Source: Benincasa hispida
Taxonomy: Eukaryota; Streptophyta; Magnoliopsida; Cucurbitales; Cucurbitaceae
Assembly (NCBI RefSeq): GCF_009727055.1
Contig: NC_052358.1
Location: 44,658,043-44,722,042, forward strand
Direction: 5' to 3'
Length of the DNA stretch: 64,000 bases
The notes under the pieces are model-generated. The model searched no databases, was not told the origin of the DNA, and was given only the letters and a program-made list of their open reading frames with translations. Of the stretch, positions 22,575 through 34,684 are shown piece by piece. Made by a program: the position numbers and the translations under genes. Positions within the stretch are counted from its first letter, which is position 1. Each line of letters begins with the position of its first letter.

Positions 22575-23208
22575 TGACATAGTGGCAGATTTGAGATACA
22601 ACATGAGACATGAAGTTTAGTTTGATGAGGATAGAGCTCGTAGGCTTAGGAGGTTATACTTGGCCGATAGGGTTGACATGAACAAAACGATGTTGGACAC
22701 GAAATTTTCAGATTATGAGTTTGAGAGCAACGAGTATGCAGTGAAGATGTTCATATTCTACTTCATTGAGTTGGTCATGATGAGTAGGGAACAGAGGCAA
22801 CACATGGATTAGGCAATGTTGAGTGTGATTGATGACTGGGAGGAGTTGCAACTATGATTAGGGCAACATGATTTTTAAGAAGAGTCTAAGTAGCTTAAAG
22901 GGTGCAATTAAAGGGAAAGTATCAATGTACAAGAAGAAGCTTGCTAATAGTAAGCCGCATGAGTCGTACAATTTAAACGATTTTTCTTTCGCATTCTAGG
23001 TTAGTTGATTGCACCTTATGATATGATATTTGTTACTGATAAATAACAGTAGTTGTGTAATAACTGTTGTTTATTTGTTGTTCAATTTGGTAGGTTTGGG
23101 CGTATGAGACCGTATCATCACTTAGTGGTTGGGTGGCCAATAGGTTGTCCAATAATGCCATACCACACATCCTGCGATGGAGTTGCACATACTCTCCTAG
23201 TGGGTTTT
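22575..23208 (+). pseudogene. DUF1985-type transposon gene remnant
   Basis: The + strand encodes words of the DUF1985 / Ulp1-associated family of plant Mutator-like elements: DRARRLRRLYLADRVDMNKT, MLDTKFSDYEFESNEYAVKM, FIFYFIELVMMSREQRQHMD, VIDDWEELQL, then after a frameshift NMIFKKSLSSLKGAIKGKVS, YKKKLANSKPHESYNLNDFS. The exon ends FAF* at 23000, where TAG stands in place of the likely CAG before an intron (about 23000-23091, GT...AG). The second exon gives VWAYETVSSLSGWVANRLSN and NAIPHILRWSCTYSPSGF, then a stop. There are in-frame stops at 22625 and 22810 plus a shift near 22850. The Ulp1-like protease expected further on is absent. Confidence 0.7.
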
Positions 23209-23384
23209 AAAACAAATAAAATAATCATAGTATAATATAATATCTGAGGGAGGGCATAATCATAGTTTCATTCTTTCAAATGACTTATCCATTTAAAGGT
23301 CTAACATTTTGATCAAATCTCGAGGTCTCTCTCGGCCGAGATGGCCTGAGAAAAACTCTTTGAACGAGTTTTCTAAAAGTGTGC

Positions 23385-24660
23385 TACTTTTGAAATGTGA
23401 AGATTTATGAGGTTATTTTGGACAATTTCTCTAACATGTTTCTTATTTTTTGAGATTTTGAGTGGAGGACCCCACATGGTGAAAATACTATTTTATCCCT
23501 CATTTAAGTGTTTTCCATTTTACGCCTTTTTATTACTACTTTTAAAGCCCAATTTCAATTTTAGACCTTAAGGAAAAAATTCGTTGAAATTTCTGGTAAG
23601 GGTTGAAAATTTTCTACTGAAAAAAAAATTCTTACGTAAAATTTTTCTTACAAATTGAAAAATTGGAGAATTTCCATAAATTTCAATTCTTACAAAAAAA
23701 TTTGTGAGAGTTTTTTTTTTTCTCAATTTAAAACTAAGAAGGGTAAAGAAAAAAAATTTAAAACTAAAAGAAACTGTCCCTCTATGACTTACCGGGAAGA
23801 CTAGTTTTTCTTAATATATATTTATATAAAAAAATAATAAACCTCTGTCCAATTTCTTAGTAAGTGACTTACCAGAAAACATGCACATAGCTTTCTATTA
23901 TTATTATAAATATAAAATAATTTTTTTTTACAAAAATAAAAAATAAAAAATAAAAAAACTAAAACTAAAACTACTCTTCCCGGTAAGTGCCTTACTAGGA
24001 AATCAAAAGGTTTTTTTTTTTTTTTTTCCCCTTTAGATTCCAATAAAAAATTTACATTTCTTCCCACTAAACAAGGAATATTCTGTTTTTTAGATAATAA
24101 TTAATAGTTAAAAAAAAATTACATTTCCTTTCTAGTAAGTTTCTTATCGAAAAATATTGAATTTCGGGATAAATGTTTGTGTGTTTTTTTAATTTTATTT
24201 AAATCATGTTTTTTTAAAATGAAGCAATTAAACTTGTAAGTTAGACTAATTCCGCATTTAGAAAAACGAATTGCAATTCTCGCGCGTCTTAATTTAATTT
24301 TTTTTCTAACAATTACAATTCCATTTTTTCTAATTTTAAGTTAGTTATTTTAAACTTAACTTACGAAAATTTTTGTATGATGGTTTTTTTTTGTTTTGTT
24401 TTTTAATTTACCATTCTTAGTTTAAAAAGAAATTTCACGTAAGAACTTTTTTTACCATAAATTTTTAATCCTTACAATAAATCCCAACAAAATTCTTTTT
24501 CATAAGGTCTAAAATTGAAATTAAGTTTGAAAAGTTGTAATAGAAAAGGGTAAATAGAAAACACTTGAATGAGAGACAAAATGGTATTTTCACCATGGGA
24601 TCCCTCCATTTAAAATCTCAAAAAGTGAGAAAGATATTAGAATAGTTATTTTTAAAAAAG
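23385..24660. mobile_element. Non-autonomous element with long inverted arms
   Basis: About 200 bp at 23450-23640 recurs in reverse complement at about 24450-24650: the shared words include 'tgaaaatactattttatc', 'catttaagtgttttcc', 'ttcaattttagacctta', and 'attttttgagatttt'. The arms continue with weaker similarity to about 23385 and 24660. The inside (about 23780-24160) contains four near-copies of a GTAAGTnnCTTAC-centred motif. There is no coding frame. The size and arms fit a Mutator-type or fold-back element without a transposase. Confidence 0.6.
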
Positions 24661-25250
24661 ATGTTAGTTTGATAAGATGAAAACCTTTTTAGGTTAAAAA
24701 TTACAATTTTCCGCTAAAGTGAGTCATTGAGGGTGGTGACATGGTTTTCATATGGTGATTGGATTGATGGATGTTTTATAATATTCATTTTTGTTTATGT
24801 TACTTGATATTTGATGTTTATGCACTCGTAATGAAAATCAATCGTAATTTATTATAATAAGACATGAATTTCACTACAGTTAAGAACTGTCACAATGACC
24901 TTTCGTGGTTTACTCTTCAGGATCCTCTAAATTTTGGAAAGAGGTTTTTCTCCGTTGTCGTTCCTCTCACTCTCGATAATGATTAAGACTTCAGTTATTG
25001 ATTTTTGGGTTTTATATTATTATTGAAATTTGTGGTTATTCTTTTTTTCAGTCATTGAATCGATCATTGAAGAAACATCGATAAGATGCCACAAAAACGA
25101 AAGAATGAGATTTGTTTAATGGTATTTACAAATAAACAGGTTGCGACTATAATCAGGAATTCACTAACAATACATGATACTCATAACACTTTAAATCCAC
25201 ACCACCATCCAATCATATTTTCTATTAATTTCTTTTTCATTCTATCACTT

Positions 25251-25284
<34 letters not shown>

Positions 25285-25382
25285 TAACATTCCTTTTTGT
25301 TTCCGTTAGATCATGTTTACTCACCCATAATAATGAAAATTTAACTCAATCATAATGAAAATCAATTGAGTCCACTATAACA
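24661..25382. other. AT-rich non-coding stretch
   Basis: No coding frame or recognised element. It contains an uninterrupted run of about 31 T at 25253-25283, which may be polymorphic. Confidence 0.4.
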
Positions 25383-25676
25383 AGAAATGGATTTACGAAT
25401 ATCTCTAATAGTTATGGCTATCATTGATAGCTTCAATCCGTGACTATCATCGATAACTTTTAGCAATCGCTATTAATGATAGACTTTCATAAAATGGAAT
25501 TGACTTTTATATCATTGATATTATCGATATATGGATATCACCTAAATTCTATCACCAATATCACCAATATTACTTATATCGTAGTTATTGGTGACAACTT
25601 CTATCATTGATAACATGCTATTAGAGATAACTTCTGACATTTCTTTTTACCATCAAATAACATGTCATCATTGATA
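25383..25676. repeat. Palindromic tatcattgata-rich repeat, left flank of the Copia insertion
   Basis: Many words such as 'tatcattgatag', 'ctatcatcgataac', 'tatcattgatatt' appear within 300 bp, mixed with imperfect copies. The same composition resumes at 45269-45720. The large Copia element inserted into this repeat at the GCTTC in 'gatagcttctatc'. Confidence 0.55.
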
Positions 25677-25681
25677 GCTTC

Positions 25682-27991
25682 TGTTGAAATGGTGTTTTAG
25701 CCCTAAGGGCATTTTAGTCTTTTACTTAGCGTCTACTGATGACGGAAAATTAGATATCAATTTAATCGACAACTAAAATCCCTTGGACGCAATATGCGAT
25801 GCATATTCTTAAGGTATGCGTTGATAGTCATGCGTCGATGGTCATGCGTTGGAATGAATATGCGCAAACAAATGTATGTGACCATGCATCCTGTCACAAG
25901 TTTTCTTGTGCTCGTGCCAAGTATAACGCGAACGCAAATTTCTCGGGTGATCCGAGGTCGAACATAGGGACTTGTAGCAAAATGAATGTGGTGATTGTGC
26001 ATGCGGCGGTTGAATAAAAGAATGTTGGAGGGGTTGTTAAGCTAATACTACTCCTACTCCTAGCTAACAGACAACGCAATGAGAATATGCATGAGAGGTA
26101 GAGACACGACAACTCTTGACATGAAACAAATGAATGGGAAAAATAGATAAAACGCGGAGATGCTTTCATTATAATACTTAAGAGTGATCCCAAGGGCAAC
26201 CTTATTCAATGCAAGCCATGCGATCATGCAATCCACATACAATAGTAAACCACCTCTCGGTGCGAATGCTACGGCTTCTAATGCTAGAATACATGTGATA
26301 TATGCGATAAGTCTACAGGGCCTACACATAAGCCTCTACTCCTATTTATGCGATGACAAGATGACATCCACACAAATAATGCAACCACATAATACCCTAG
26401 GGTGCATGCGATGCAGGTTAACAAACGGAGCTTATCTCTAAGTTTTCCGTTCTTGCCTATGCGTTCCAATCCGCTCTCTCGAGTCTTAGATTTGTGTCTT
26501 TAGACTACTCTCCCAAGTATGCCTAAATGATGAATGATGCGCTCATAGAATAAGGTAACCGCATGAACTTGGTTGACGCAAGATTATTCCTATCTCTAGT
26601 GAACAATGCATACATTGCTTAATGCGACCAACCACTTACCCTCCCGAGCAGTTGGTTGTTGCTAAATTTACTCATAGACAAGCATTGCGTTAGCCTATAG
26701 ACAGTCATTGTCGCAGCTTCACACTAAGCAAATAAGGTTACTCACACACTCACGCAACGCACACCTCTCGGTAGGTTGCTACATGCTTCATATCCTTAAT
26801 CCACATGACTAAGTATGCAATACCCAAGCAATCTCACTAAGTGTTGTAATGAAAGTAAAGATGCTAAGCAAAGAAGATGAAAATGAAGTCGAAGGAACAG
26901 AGAAATACATTGAAAACACAGTGTATTAATTTCTTAATTCAAAATGTCATACAATACAATATAGGAAAAGAAAGGAAAAAGAAATGACCGGTGGAAGCAA
27001 CACTTTGCTTCCAGCGGATGTGCGTCAAGGCTGTCGGTGGTGCCATGGATGGGCGATGGAGCTAACTCTCCCGAGATCTAGCTCCGATCGAAGGTTCCGA
27101 TCGTCAATCGGAATGGATGAAGGAGGTGAAGAACTCTCAAGCTTTTTCTCATGCATTTTTCTGAATCACAAGGATCCGCCCTAGGCGAACCTCAGGTGAA
27201 AACCCTGGACCGTTTGGAATTCTGCTCATCAGCTTCTTTATATAGATCTTGAATCCCTAACAGCATTAATGGACTGCTCTGATTCTGACATTCGGCGCGT
27301 TTAGTCCTTTCTGAATCCCTGCTGCTAACGGCGTGGTAGGTGAGATATCAACATCATCTTTTGATTTGCGTTGATGCGTTCATTCCACCCACCTTGCATT
27401 GATCCCATTATTATGCGTTATCGTGTAGCCGCAATCGTGTAGTGACCGCATTCGCTTAATACCGCAACTTCTACACGATGACCACAATCACTTGACGATC
27501 GCAACTCCTATGCAATGGACACATACGGCTGATTATCGCAACATCCATGTATTGATCGAGCACGTTCGCCTTTGCGATGGAGAGTTTCTCCGCATGTGGT
27601 CGTCTATGCGGTGGTCTCGTTTCCGCATTTGCATCCACTTCCTGCGGTAGCTACAAAAATAGACAATTGAACCCATAATAACGCAAAATAACGGGTTAGC
27701 TGAGATTCTCAATGTTGAACACCGCAAACTCAATTTCTCGTGAATTCCTAACATAATTGCCGCATATTCCGCTTAACAACCCTCAGAATTCTAAGTAAAA
27801 GGCCAAAGATGACATGCATTTCTTTATGTTATCATGTCTAGGGTTTCTCTTAGTTTGGTTATTTATACATGTCCTGTGTTGAGTACCGTGTATCAAAAAA
27901 TTAAAAAGAATAAAAATCTCTCATCGTGGTTTTTCTCCCTAATCTAGGATTTGCATGTAAATTTGTGTTTCTCTCTTCTACTTTTTCAATA
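25682..27991 (+). repeat. 5' LTR of the RE-type Copia, split by copy B
   Basis: The true LTR is 25682-25736 plus 27835-27991: about 55 bp, then copy B, then 157 bp. The second part ('ctagggtttctcttag', 'tgttgagtaccgtg', 'ctactttttcaata') matches 45106-45263 in the 3' LTR. The uninterrupted LTR would have been about 210 bp. Its ends are TGTTGA and TCAATA. Confidence 0.75.
25737..27834 (+). repeat. TG...CA family copy B
   Basis: About 2.1 kb, starting TGATGACGGAAAATTAG and ending GTTATCA. It aligns with the inverted copy C (32827-36103), with copy D (43405-45091) and with copy A (5477-7095). Landmarks: 'gatccgaggtcgaacatag', 'actcctactcctagctaac', 'cacacctctcggtaggttg', the 'caacactttgcttccagcgg' block, and the 3' run 'atgcgttatcg' to 'gaattcctaac'. 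It interrupts the 5' LTR of the Copia element. The 5-bp flanks (tctac and tgtct) do not match exactly. Confidence 0.7.
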
Positions 27992-28003
27992 TGGTATCAG
28001 AGC
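27992..28003 (+). promoter_or_regulatory. Primer-binding site of the RE-type Copia
   Basis: TGGTATCAGAGC directly follows the LTR end (CAATA, 27991), the usual initiator-Met tRNA site. Confidence 0.85.
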
Positions 28004-28013
28004 ATGGCGATGA

Positions 28014-28511
28014 AACCCTGGCCGTCATCGATGAGAACAAACCAGAGACTCTGATAGCAACCTCCGTTGGAATGGGGGGAGCCATGAACGTCGAAGTTGC
28101 CACAACCATACGAGAAGCCGTTGAACATTATTTTCACGCCGCGCTACCTTAAATCATCTGATCAGTGTCAGATTCGAACTCCAGCTGGTGGACTTCCTCA
28201 GTAGACCCGACCGATCAAGCCCACAGAGCCGATCGATGCGCAGATCCGAACTCCAGCGCCGCAATTCAGTCGCTAGCATCCCTCTCTTACACAGCCGTCG
28301 ATCAAGATCTCATCGTCTGCGACTCAGTCGAGCCCTCACGCACTGTTTTTCCTCAGATTCAGCCGAGTAGGGAAAGCCACCAGCCACAGGTGTTTTCGCA
28401 CAGCTCGAGCTTGCGACCTATATGCCGACCTTCGATCTTCAGCCTTGGTTCGCGAGTTAATCGCCAGCCATAGCCCTCATGCCAGACCGGTCCTCCGCTG
28501 CATGGATGACC
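28014..28511 (+). pseudogene. 5' part of gag of the RE-type Copia
   Basis: Starts near 28009 ('gatgaaaccctgg') with no long open frame, but words in the region fit the proline/serine-rich first part of gag. It is cut at 28511 by the solo Gypsy LTR and continues at 30835. Only the position and the downstream gag words support it. Confidence 0.4.
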
Positions 28512-30834
28512 TGTAAAACTCGAACCCTAATTACTTTAAGTAAAAGTAGGTAATGTGATATCTTCTAATGAGCTATGATGAAATCATGTCTTAGGAATTA
28601 TGGAAGAAATAAGGAAACCATGATGTAGTAGATGACCTAGGTGGCAAAGTGAATGAAGGGTGAATTGATCGGCTGAATTTCACTAAATGTTTCCTAAGGA
28701 TGGGCGGTGGTAAGTAGGAAGGCCGACTTCATTTAATTGGTTTGAACAAACTACTTGGACTATTTGTGTAATTCTAGTGGAATTCGAAATCTCTGTGTGT
28801 CTATTTTTTGTGGCTATGCTGCTGGAGGGAAAACTCACTGGAATAAGGTCGGAGAAACAAAATAAAGATGAAGGGTTCGTTTCTCGGTGAATCTAGGCCA
28901 TCAATGAAGAATTGAAGCTCTAGGATGAATCACAAAGATTTTTTAGCTAAATATTTGAGGTAATATTGTTAACTCAGTTATAAACAACTTTCTAGAATGA
29001 AACTTTTTAAGATGAGACCTGGAATGCGAGTTATATATTTTTTAAGTTTGAACTGGAAGTTGTTGAACAAGTAGGCAGCTGCTTGAATTGGGGCCAAAAG
29101 CAAAGTTTCTGAGTCGGTAGAAGAATATCTGAAATATCACCAGATTAGGGATGAAGGTTTGAATCTCCAGATCAAACGATGTGGAATTTTGAGCTAAAAT
29201 TTTAAGGTAATGTTTCTAACTTGATTCTAAGAAAGTTTGTAGAAGGAATTTCCTTGAGATCAGTTCTGGAAATTTAGTTATGAATTGTTGGAATTGAATC
29301 TGCAATTTGATGCTCCAAAATTTTTCTAAGTGTGGGGAGTGTGGGCGATCAAATGGTGCATTCTTTTGACACCCAATCCCTCCAAATTGGCTTAGTGTCC
29401 GACCCTCAAAGTGAATGGTAGGAGGCACAATGTGATGGTTTGACATGTGAGCTTGATTAATTGATTAGGCCTAAAAGGAAGGCGTAAACACTAAGTAGTA
29501 TGCTTATATATGTAGGTCCAACTCCTATTGGAGAAGCCTATCAAGCCTTAAGAAACAAATTTGAAGGACCTATGAGTGACTATAAATGATTTATAAATAT
29601 TTTAATAATCCATGCTTTATTGACAGTTACTTTTATGTTGGTTATTTTACAAGAAGTTCCAAGCAACACATTTCTCTAAAGTTTATAAACGCATGCTAGT
29701 TACAAAGCCTATGAACTGTGCTTTGGTACAATGGTTGAACCATGGTAGTTCTCAAAAGAAGATTCTATGACATGTTTAAGTTACAAGTATTTGTATTATG
29801 TTTTAAAGCTTATCTGCTCTTAATGTTGTTGAGCATGTATTAGCAAATGATATTCTTATGAAAACTATGTTTTATGAGATCAATCTTTCAGTAAGCTTGT
29901 TTTATGAAAATGTTTTCCTATCAGGTATTTTCAGCTCAATACTGAAGTACAAGGAGAAGATATCTGAGTTGTACTACCTGGTTTCAGTTATGTTATGATT
30001 CTGATACTGAAGTACTTAGAGAAGGTATCAGAATACTGAAGTTCTTGACATCAGGATCCAGTTTTCTCTACGTGCACGTATGACAGTTAATCAGTTCAGT
30101 AGGATTGAACCACGAGGGTTCTTTCCTAGCATTGGCTGAAAGGTGTCGAACAAAAGGGTTCTCACCCTAGCCCAGGCTTATGTTTGAGAGATTGAGTAAA
30201 AGGGTTCTCTCTTAAACATGATATCCAACGTTGAGAGATCGAGCAAAAGGATTCTCTCTCAATCGGGAATCAGTTTAGCTATGTTTTCAGATACAATGGT
30301 TTTAAAAGTTTTATGTACACGTTTGCTTGGCATGTTTTAGTTCCAGTATTCTATTTTCTACCTTTCAGTTTAAGCATGAGATTTATGTTTTTATTAAGTC
30401 ACGCACTGGGTGAATAGCTCATTCTTTCAAATGGTTTTCTTTTCCCAGGTAGTGGTTATCTCCCCAGAGGTTAGCTGTCATGCTGCTCCACCACTCAAGG
30501 ACTCCAGTTAAAAGTTCAAAGTCTAGAGAACAGTTTTAGGTGTTTATTTTGTAAATGTATGTATATATGTGTTGCTCATATTAGGGACTAGTAAAGTATG
30601 TTGGGACCCACTGAACTTTGTACCTGTTAATATAATGTAGTTATGTTGTTGATCCTTGGTGTTCTGAGGTTATTTTTAAAGTTTCATTAGTTTGGTGAAT
30701 GTTATATACATATTCCAGGGATCTAAGCAGGTCAAGGATGTTAGTTAGATAGTAAGTTCCATAAAAAGGTTGGTAACTACTGTCGTCACATTCACTTCTA
30801 GATTAAGAAGGATAATCTAGGAGGGGGTGTGACA
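28512..30834 (+). repeat. Solo Gypsy-type LTR in the Copia gag
   Basis: 2.3 kb from TGTAAAACTCGAACCC to GGAGGGGGTGTGACA, so TG...CA. The flanking five bases are tgacc (28507-28511) and taacc (30835-30839), a match at four of five. No coding frame, primer site or polypurine tract is present, so it is a solo LTR left by recombination. The same end occurs at 18805-18820. Confidence 0.7.
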
Positions 30835-32110
30835 TAACCCAACCCTTTCTGCTGTCTCAGTCGGTCCAACCAAACCAACCGGTCCAATTGAACCCGGTCC
30901 AGCTGAACCATTATGTTCAGACCATGCTCAGCTCTTCCTTTGTCCTTCCTCTAACCAAAATGAGGCCACTTTTTCAGGGATTTATGGGTAAAATCAACCT
31001 ACGGAAAATTTTGGTGGAACCGTCGATTTTCAACAACAATTGGCAAACTTATAGTAGCAGATATCGACACTTAGGACAACTGTTAGATCCACGACAAGTC
31101 CTTCGACTGGTTTTCATCCACATACACATTTAGACTTTTCTTTATGCTCAGAAACACTGGTAAATGCTTACTCTACTTTACCTGTAACAAATATTATGTC
31201 TGGTTCTGTGGGAAACTCTGCAGGAATTTCTATTGGCGAGAAACTTAACGACCAAAATTACTTCTCTTGGTCCCAATCGGTGAAAATGATCCTTGAGGGA
31301 TGACACAAGTTCGGGTATCTAACTGGAAAAATACCAAGACCGAACCCTGGTGATCCCTAGGAACGTATATGGAAAGGGGAGGATTTCCTTCTTCGCTCGA
31401 TTATGATAAACAACATGGAACTCCAAATTGGGAAGCCGCTTCTGTACTTAGCTTTCGCTCAAAATATTTGGGAAGCTGTCCAAAAACTATATTCAAAAAG
31501 GCAAAATGCCTCACATCTTTATACCTTGAGAAAACATGTACACGAGTGCAAACAAGGGACTATTGACGTAACATCTTATTTCAATAAATCGTCCTTGTTG
31601 TGGCAAGAAATGGATTTGTGCCGCAAAGTCGTGTGGAACTGTCCAGTCAACGGGGTTTAGTACTCAAAGATTGAGAAGGCGGACCGGGTATATGATTTCC
31701 TGGCTGGCTTAAACCCTAAATTTGATTGTGTCTAAAGTCGGATTTTAGGACAGAGACCAATACTGTCTCTAATGGAAGTGTGCTCAGAAGTCAGGTTAGA
31801 AAAGGATAGAACCAGTGCTATGAGTGGCACTAGCATCACCCACTTAGACTCTGCTGCGTTTGGGGCCAAGTCCTCTGGATCAAAGAGTGATAAACAGAAT
31901 GGAAAGTCACCACCAATCTGTGAGCACTATAAGAAACCATGGCACACTAAAGATTAGTGCTGGAACTTACACGGTCGTCCACCGAATGACAAGCGACGAC
32001 CTCCGAATGATAAGTCCAAAACCAGCCGAGCCCTTGTTAGTGAAACAGAGGATGGTACATGATCAGTCACCAGTCAGGTAGAGTCAAGTACAGTTGGAAC
32101 CGACAATATC
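30835..32110 (+). pseudogene. Copia gag, second part, disrupted
   Basis: The gag reading is recovered across several frames: GNSAGISIGEKLNDQNYFSW near 31210, SQSVKMILEG, then FAQNIWEAVQKLYSKRQN and HVHECKQGTIDVTSYFNK (31400-31660), DRVYDFLAGLNPKFD (about 31685), and SDKQNGKSPPICEHYKKP with its zinc-knuckle remnant (CEHY) near 31916. Several stops and shifts interrupt it. The protein order with protease downstream supports gag. Confidence 0.65.
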
Positions 32111-32826
32111 GTGCAATCAGGTACTTATCAGTTTTTTAGCTTCTTGGTTGAAGGAGGTGAATCTTGGATTCTTGACTCAGGAGCAACGGACCATCTAACT
32201 AGATCATCTGATCAATTCCTCTCTTATTATCCAAGTACGGGAAATGAGAGAATACGAATTGCAGATGGGTTCTTTGCCTCTGTTGTTGGGAAAGATCACT
32301 TATCTCCAATTCAAGGGTTAATTTTACATAATGTCTTGCATGTGCCAAAGATATCTTATAACCTGCTATCTATCAGTAAAATAACTAGAGATCTGAATTG
32401 CAACGTCGTTTTCTCACCGGACAATGTTTTGTTTCAGGACCTGAGCTCGAAGAAGACGATTGGAACTGCCCGACATAATAAGGGGCTCTACTTCCTCTTG
32501 GAAGATGCTTCCTCTAGAAGTTTATCTAGCATTTGTTTACTGTCTTCTCTTACTATTTCTGAAACTGATTTCTTGTTATGGCATGTTCGTCTTGGACATC
32601 CAAATTTTCATTATATGAAGTATCTGTTTTCTCATTTGTTTTGTAATGTTAATGTTTCATCTTTATCTTGTGATGTGTGTATTCGTGCAAAATAACCTCG
32701 GGTGTCCTTTACTTCCCAGCCTTACAAACCTTCCCAACCTTTCCACCTGATACATAGTGACGTGTGGTGCCTATCTAATATCACAACCATGTCAGGCGGT
32801 GGTTTGTCACCTTCATAGATGATCAC
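32111..32826 (+). pseudogene. Copia protease, GAG-pre-integrase and start of integrase
   Basis: One 194-residue frame (32111-32695) contains ILDSGATDHLTRSS, the protease active site with the catalytic Asp, then LHVPKISYNLLSISKITRDL, and the GAG-pre-integrase block LLWHVRLGHPNFHYMKYLF ending in CDVCIRAK. After the stop at 32693 the reading continues YKPSQPFHLIHSDVWC, holding the first catalytic Asp of integrase, but runs into copy C at 32827. Most of this segment (32297-32826) is duplicated at 33270-33794. Confidence 0.75.
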
Positions 32827-33269
32827 TGATGACATGCAGAAATGCATGCCATCTTAGTCCTTTTAGTTAGAATTATGAAGGTTGTTAGGCAGAAATTGCA
32901 TCGATCATGCTAGGAATTCATGAGAAAAAAAGTTTGCATCGATCACATGTCGAATCTCATCTAACCCATTACTTTGCGTTAATTATGCGTTCAATGTTCT
33001 ATTTTTGTAGCCAATGTAAGAAATTAAGGCAAATGCGAAAATCGGATCATCGCAAGGCAAATGCTCGATCAACCATGGATGTTGCGATAATCAGCCGTAT
33101 GCATCCATCGCATGGGAGTGACGCTCGTCAAGCGATTGCGGTCATCATGTAGAGTTGCGGTGTTAAGCGAATGCGGCCATTGAATAATTGCGGCTACGCG
33201 ACAACGCATTCTAATGGGATCAACGCAAGGTTGGTGGAATAAACGCATCAACACATCTACCTCGAGAGA

Positions 33270-34243
33270 CACTTATCTCCAATTCAAGGGTTAATTTTAC
33301 ATAATGTCTTGCATGTGCCAAAGATATCTTATAACCGCTATCTATCAGTAAATAACTAGAGATCTGAATTGCAACGTCGTTTTCTCACGCGGACAATGTT
33401 TTGTTTCAGGACCTGAGCTCGAAGAAGACGATTGGAACTGCCCGACATAATAAGGGGCTCTACTTCCTCTTGGAAGATGCTTCCTCTAGAAGTTTATCTA
33501 GCATTTGTTTACTGTCTTCTCTTACTATTTCTGAAACTGATTTCTTGTTATGGCATGTTCGTCTTGGACATCCAAATTTTCATTATATGAAGTATCTGTT
33601 TTCTCATTTGTTTTGTAATGTTAATGTTTCATCTTTATCTTGTGAGTGTGTATTCGTGCAAAAATAACACTCGGTGTTCCTTACTTCCCAGCCTTACAAA
33701 CCTTCCCAACCTTTCCAACCTGATACATAGTGACGTGTGGTGCCTATCTAATATCACAACCATGTCAGGCGGTGGTTTGTCACCTTCATAGATGATCACT
33801 GATGACATGCAGAAATGCATGCCATCTTAGTCCTTTTAGTTAGAATTATGAAGGTTGTTAGGCAGAAATTGCATCGATCATGCTAGGAATTCATGAGAAA
33901 AAAAGTTTGCATCGATCACATGTCGAATCTCATCTAACCCATTACTTTGCGTTAATTATGCGTTCAATGTTCTACTTTTTGTAGCCAATGTAAGAAATTA
34001 AGGCAAATGCGAAAATCGGATCATCGCAAGGCAAATGCTCGATCAACCATGGATGTTGCGATAATCAGCCGTATGCATCCATCGCATGGGAGTGACGCTC
34101 GTCAAGCGATTGCGGTCATCATGTAGAGTTGCGGTGTTAAGCGAATGCGGCCATTGAATAATTGCGGCTACGCGAACAACGCATTCTAATGGGATCAACG
34201 CAAGGTTGGTGGAATAAACGCATCAAACACATCTACCTCGAGA
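33270..34243 (+). other. Direct duplication of 32297-33267, probably assembly error
   Basis: 974 bp nearly identical to 32297-33267, covering the end of the Copia protease frame, its GAG-pre-integrase, the junction with copy C and the first part of copy C. The differences are small indels and a few substitutions. The duplication crosses two unrelated elements, so it arose after they were joined. Confidence 0.75.
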
Positions 34244-34450
34244 AAATCCAAAGTTGATGCTGACATTTCACCTACCGCGTCGTTAGTGGCAGAGGTTCAG
34301 AAAGGATTAACGCACCGAAGGTCAGACTCAGAGCAATCCAATTAATGCTGTCGACGACTAAGCTCTATAAATAGAAGCGACGAGACTAAAATTCATTTTA
34401 TCCAAGGTTTTTACCTAAGGTTCGCCTGGGCGGATCCTCGTGATCCAGAC

Positions 34451-34475
34451 NNNNNNNNNNNNNNNNNNNNNNNNN
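34451..34475. other. Assembly gap, 25 N
   Basis: Twenty-five N. The sequence on the left (about 34241-34450) is repeated on the right (34476-34684), showing that the contigs on either side overlap and were not merged. Confidence 0.95.
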
Positions 34476-34684
34476 AAAATTCCAAAGTTTGATGCTGACA
34501 TTTCACCTACCGCGTCGTTAGTGGCAGAGGTTCAGAAAGGATTAACGCACGAAGGTCAGACTCAGAGCAATCCAATTAATGTGTCGACGACTAAAGCTCT
34601 ATAAATAGAAGCCGACGAGCTAAAATTCATTTTATCCAAGGTTTTTACCTAAGGTTCGCCTGGGCGGATCCTCGTGATCCAGAC
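34476..34684. other. Duplicate of the left gap edge
   Basis: About 209 bp matching 34241-34450, part of copy C, with a few single-base indels. Confidence 0.75.
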
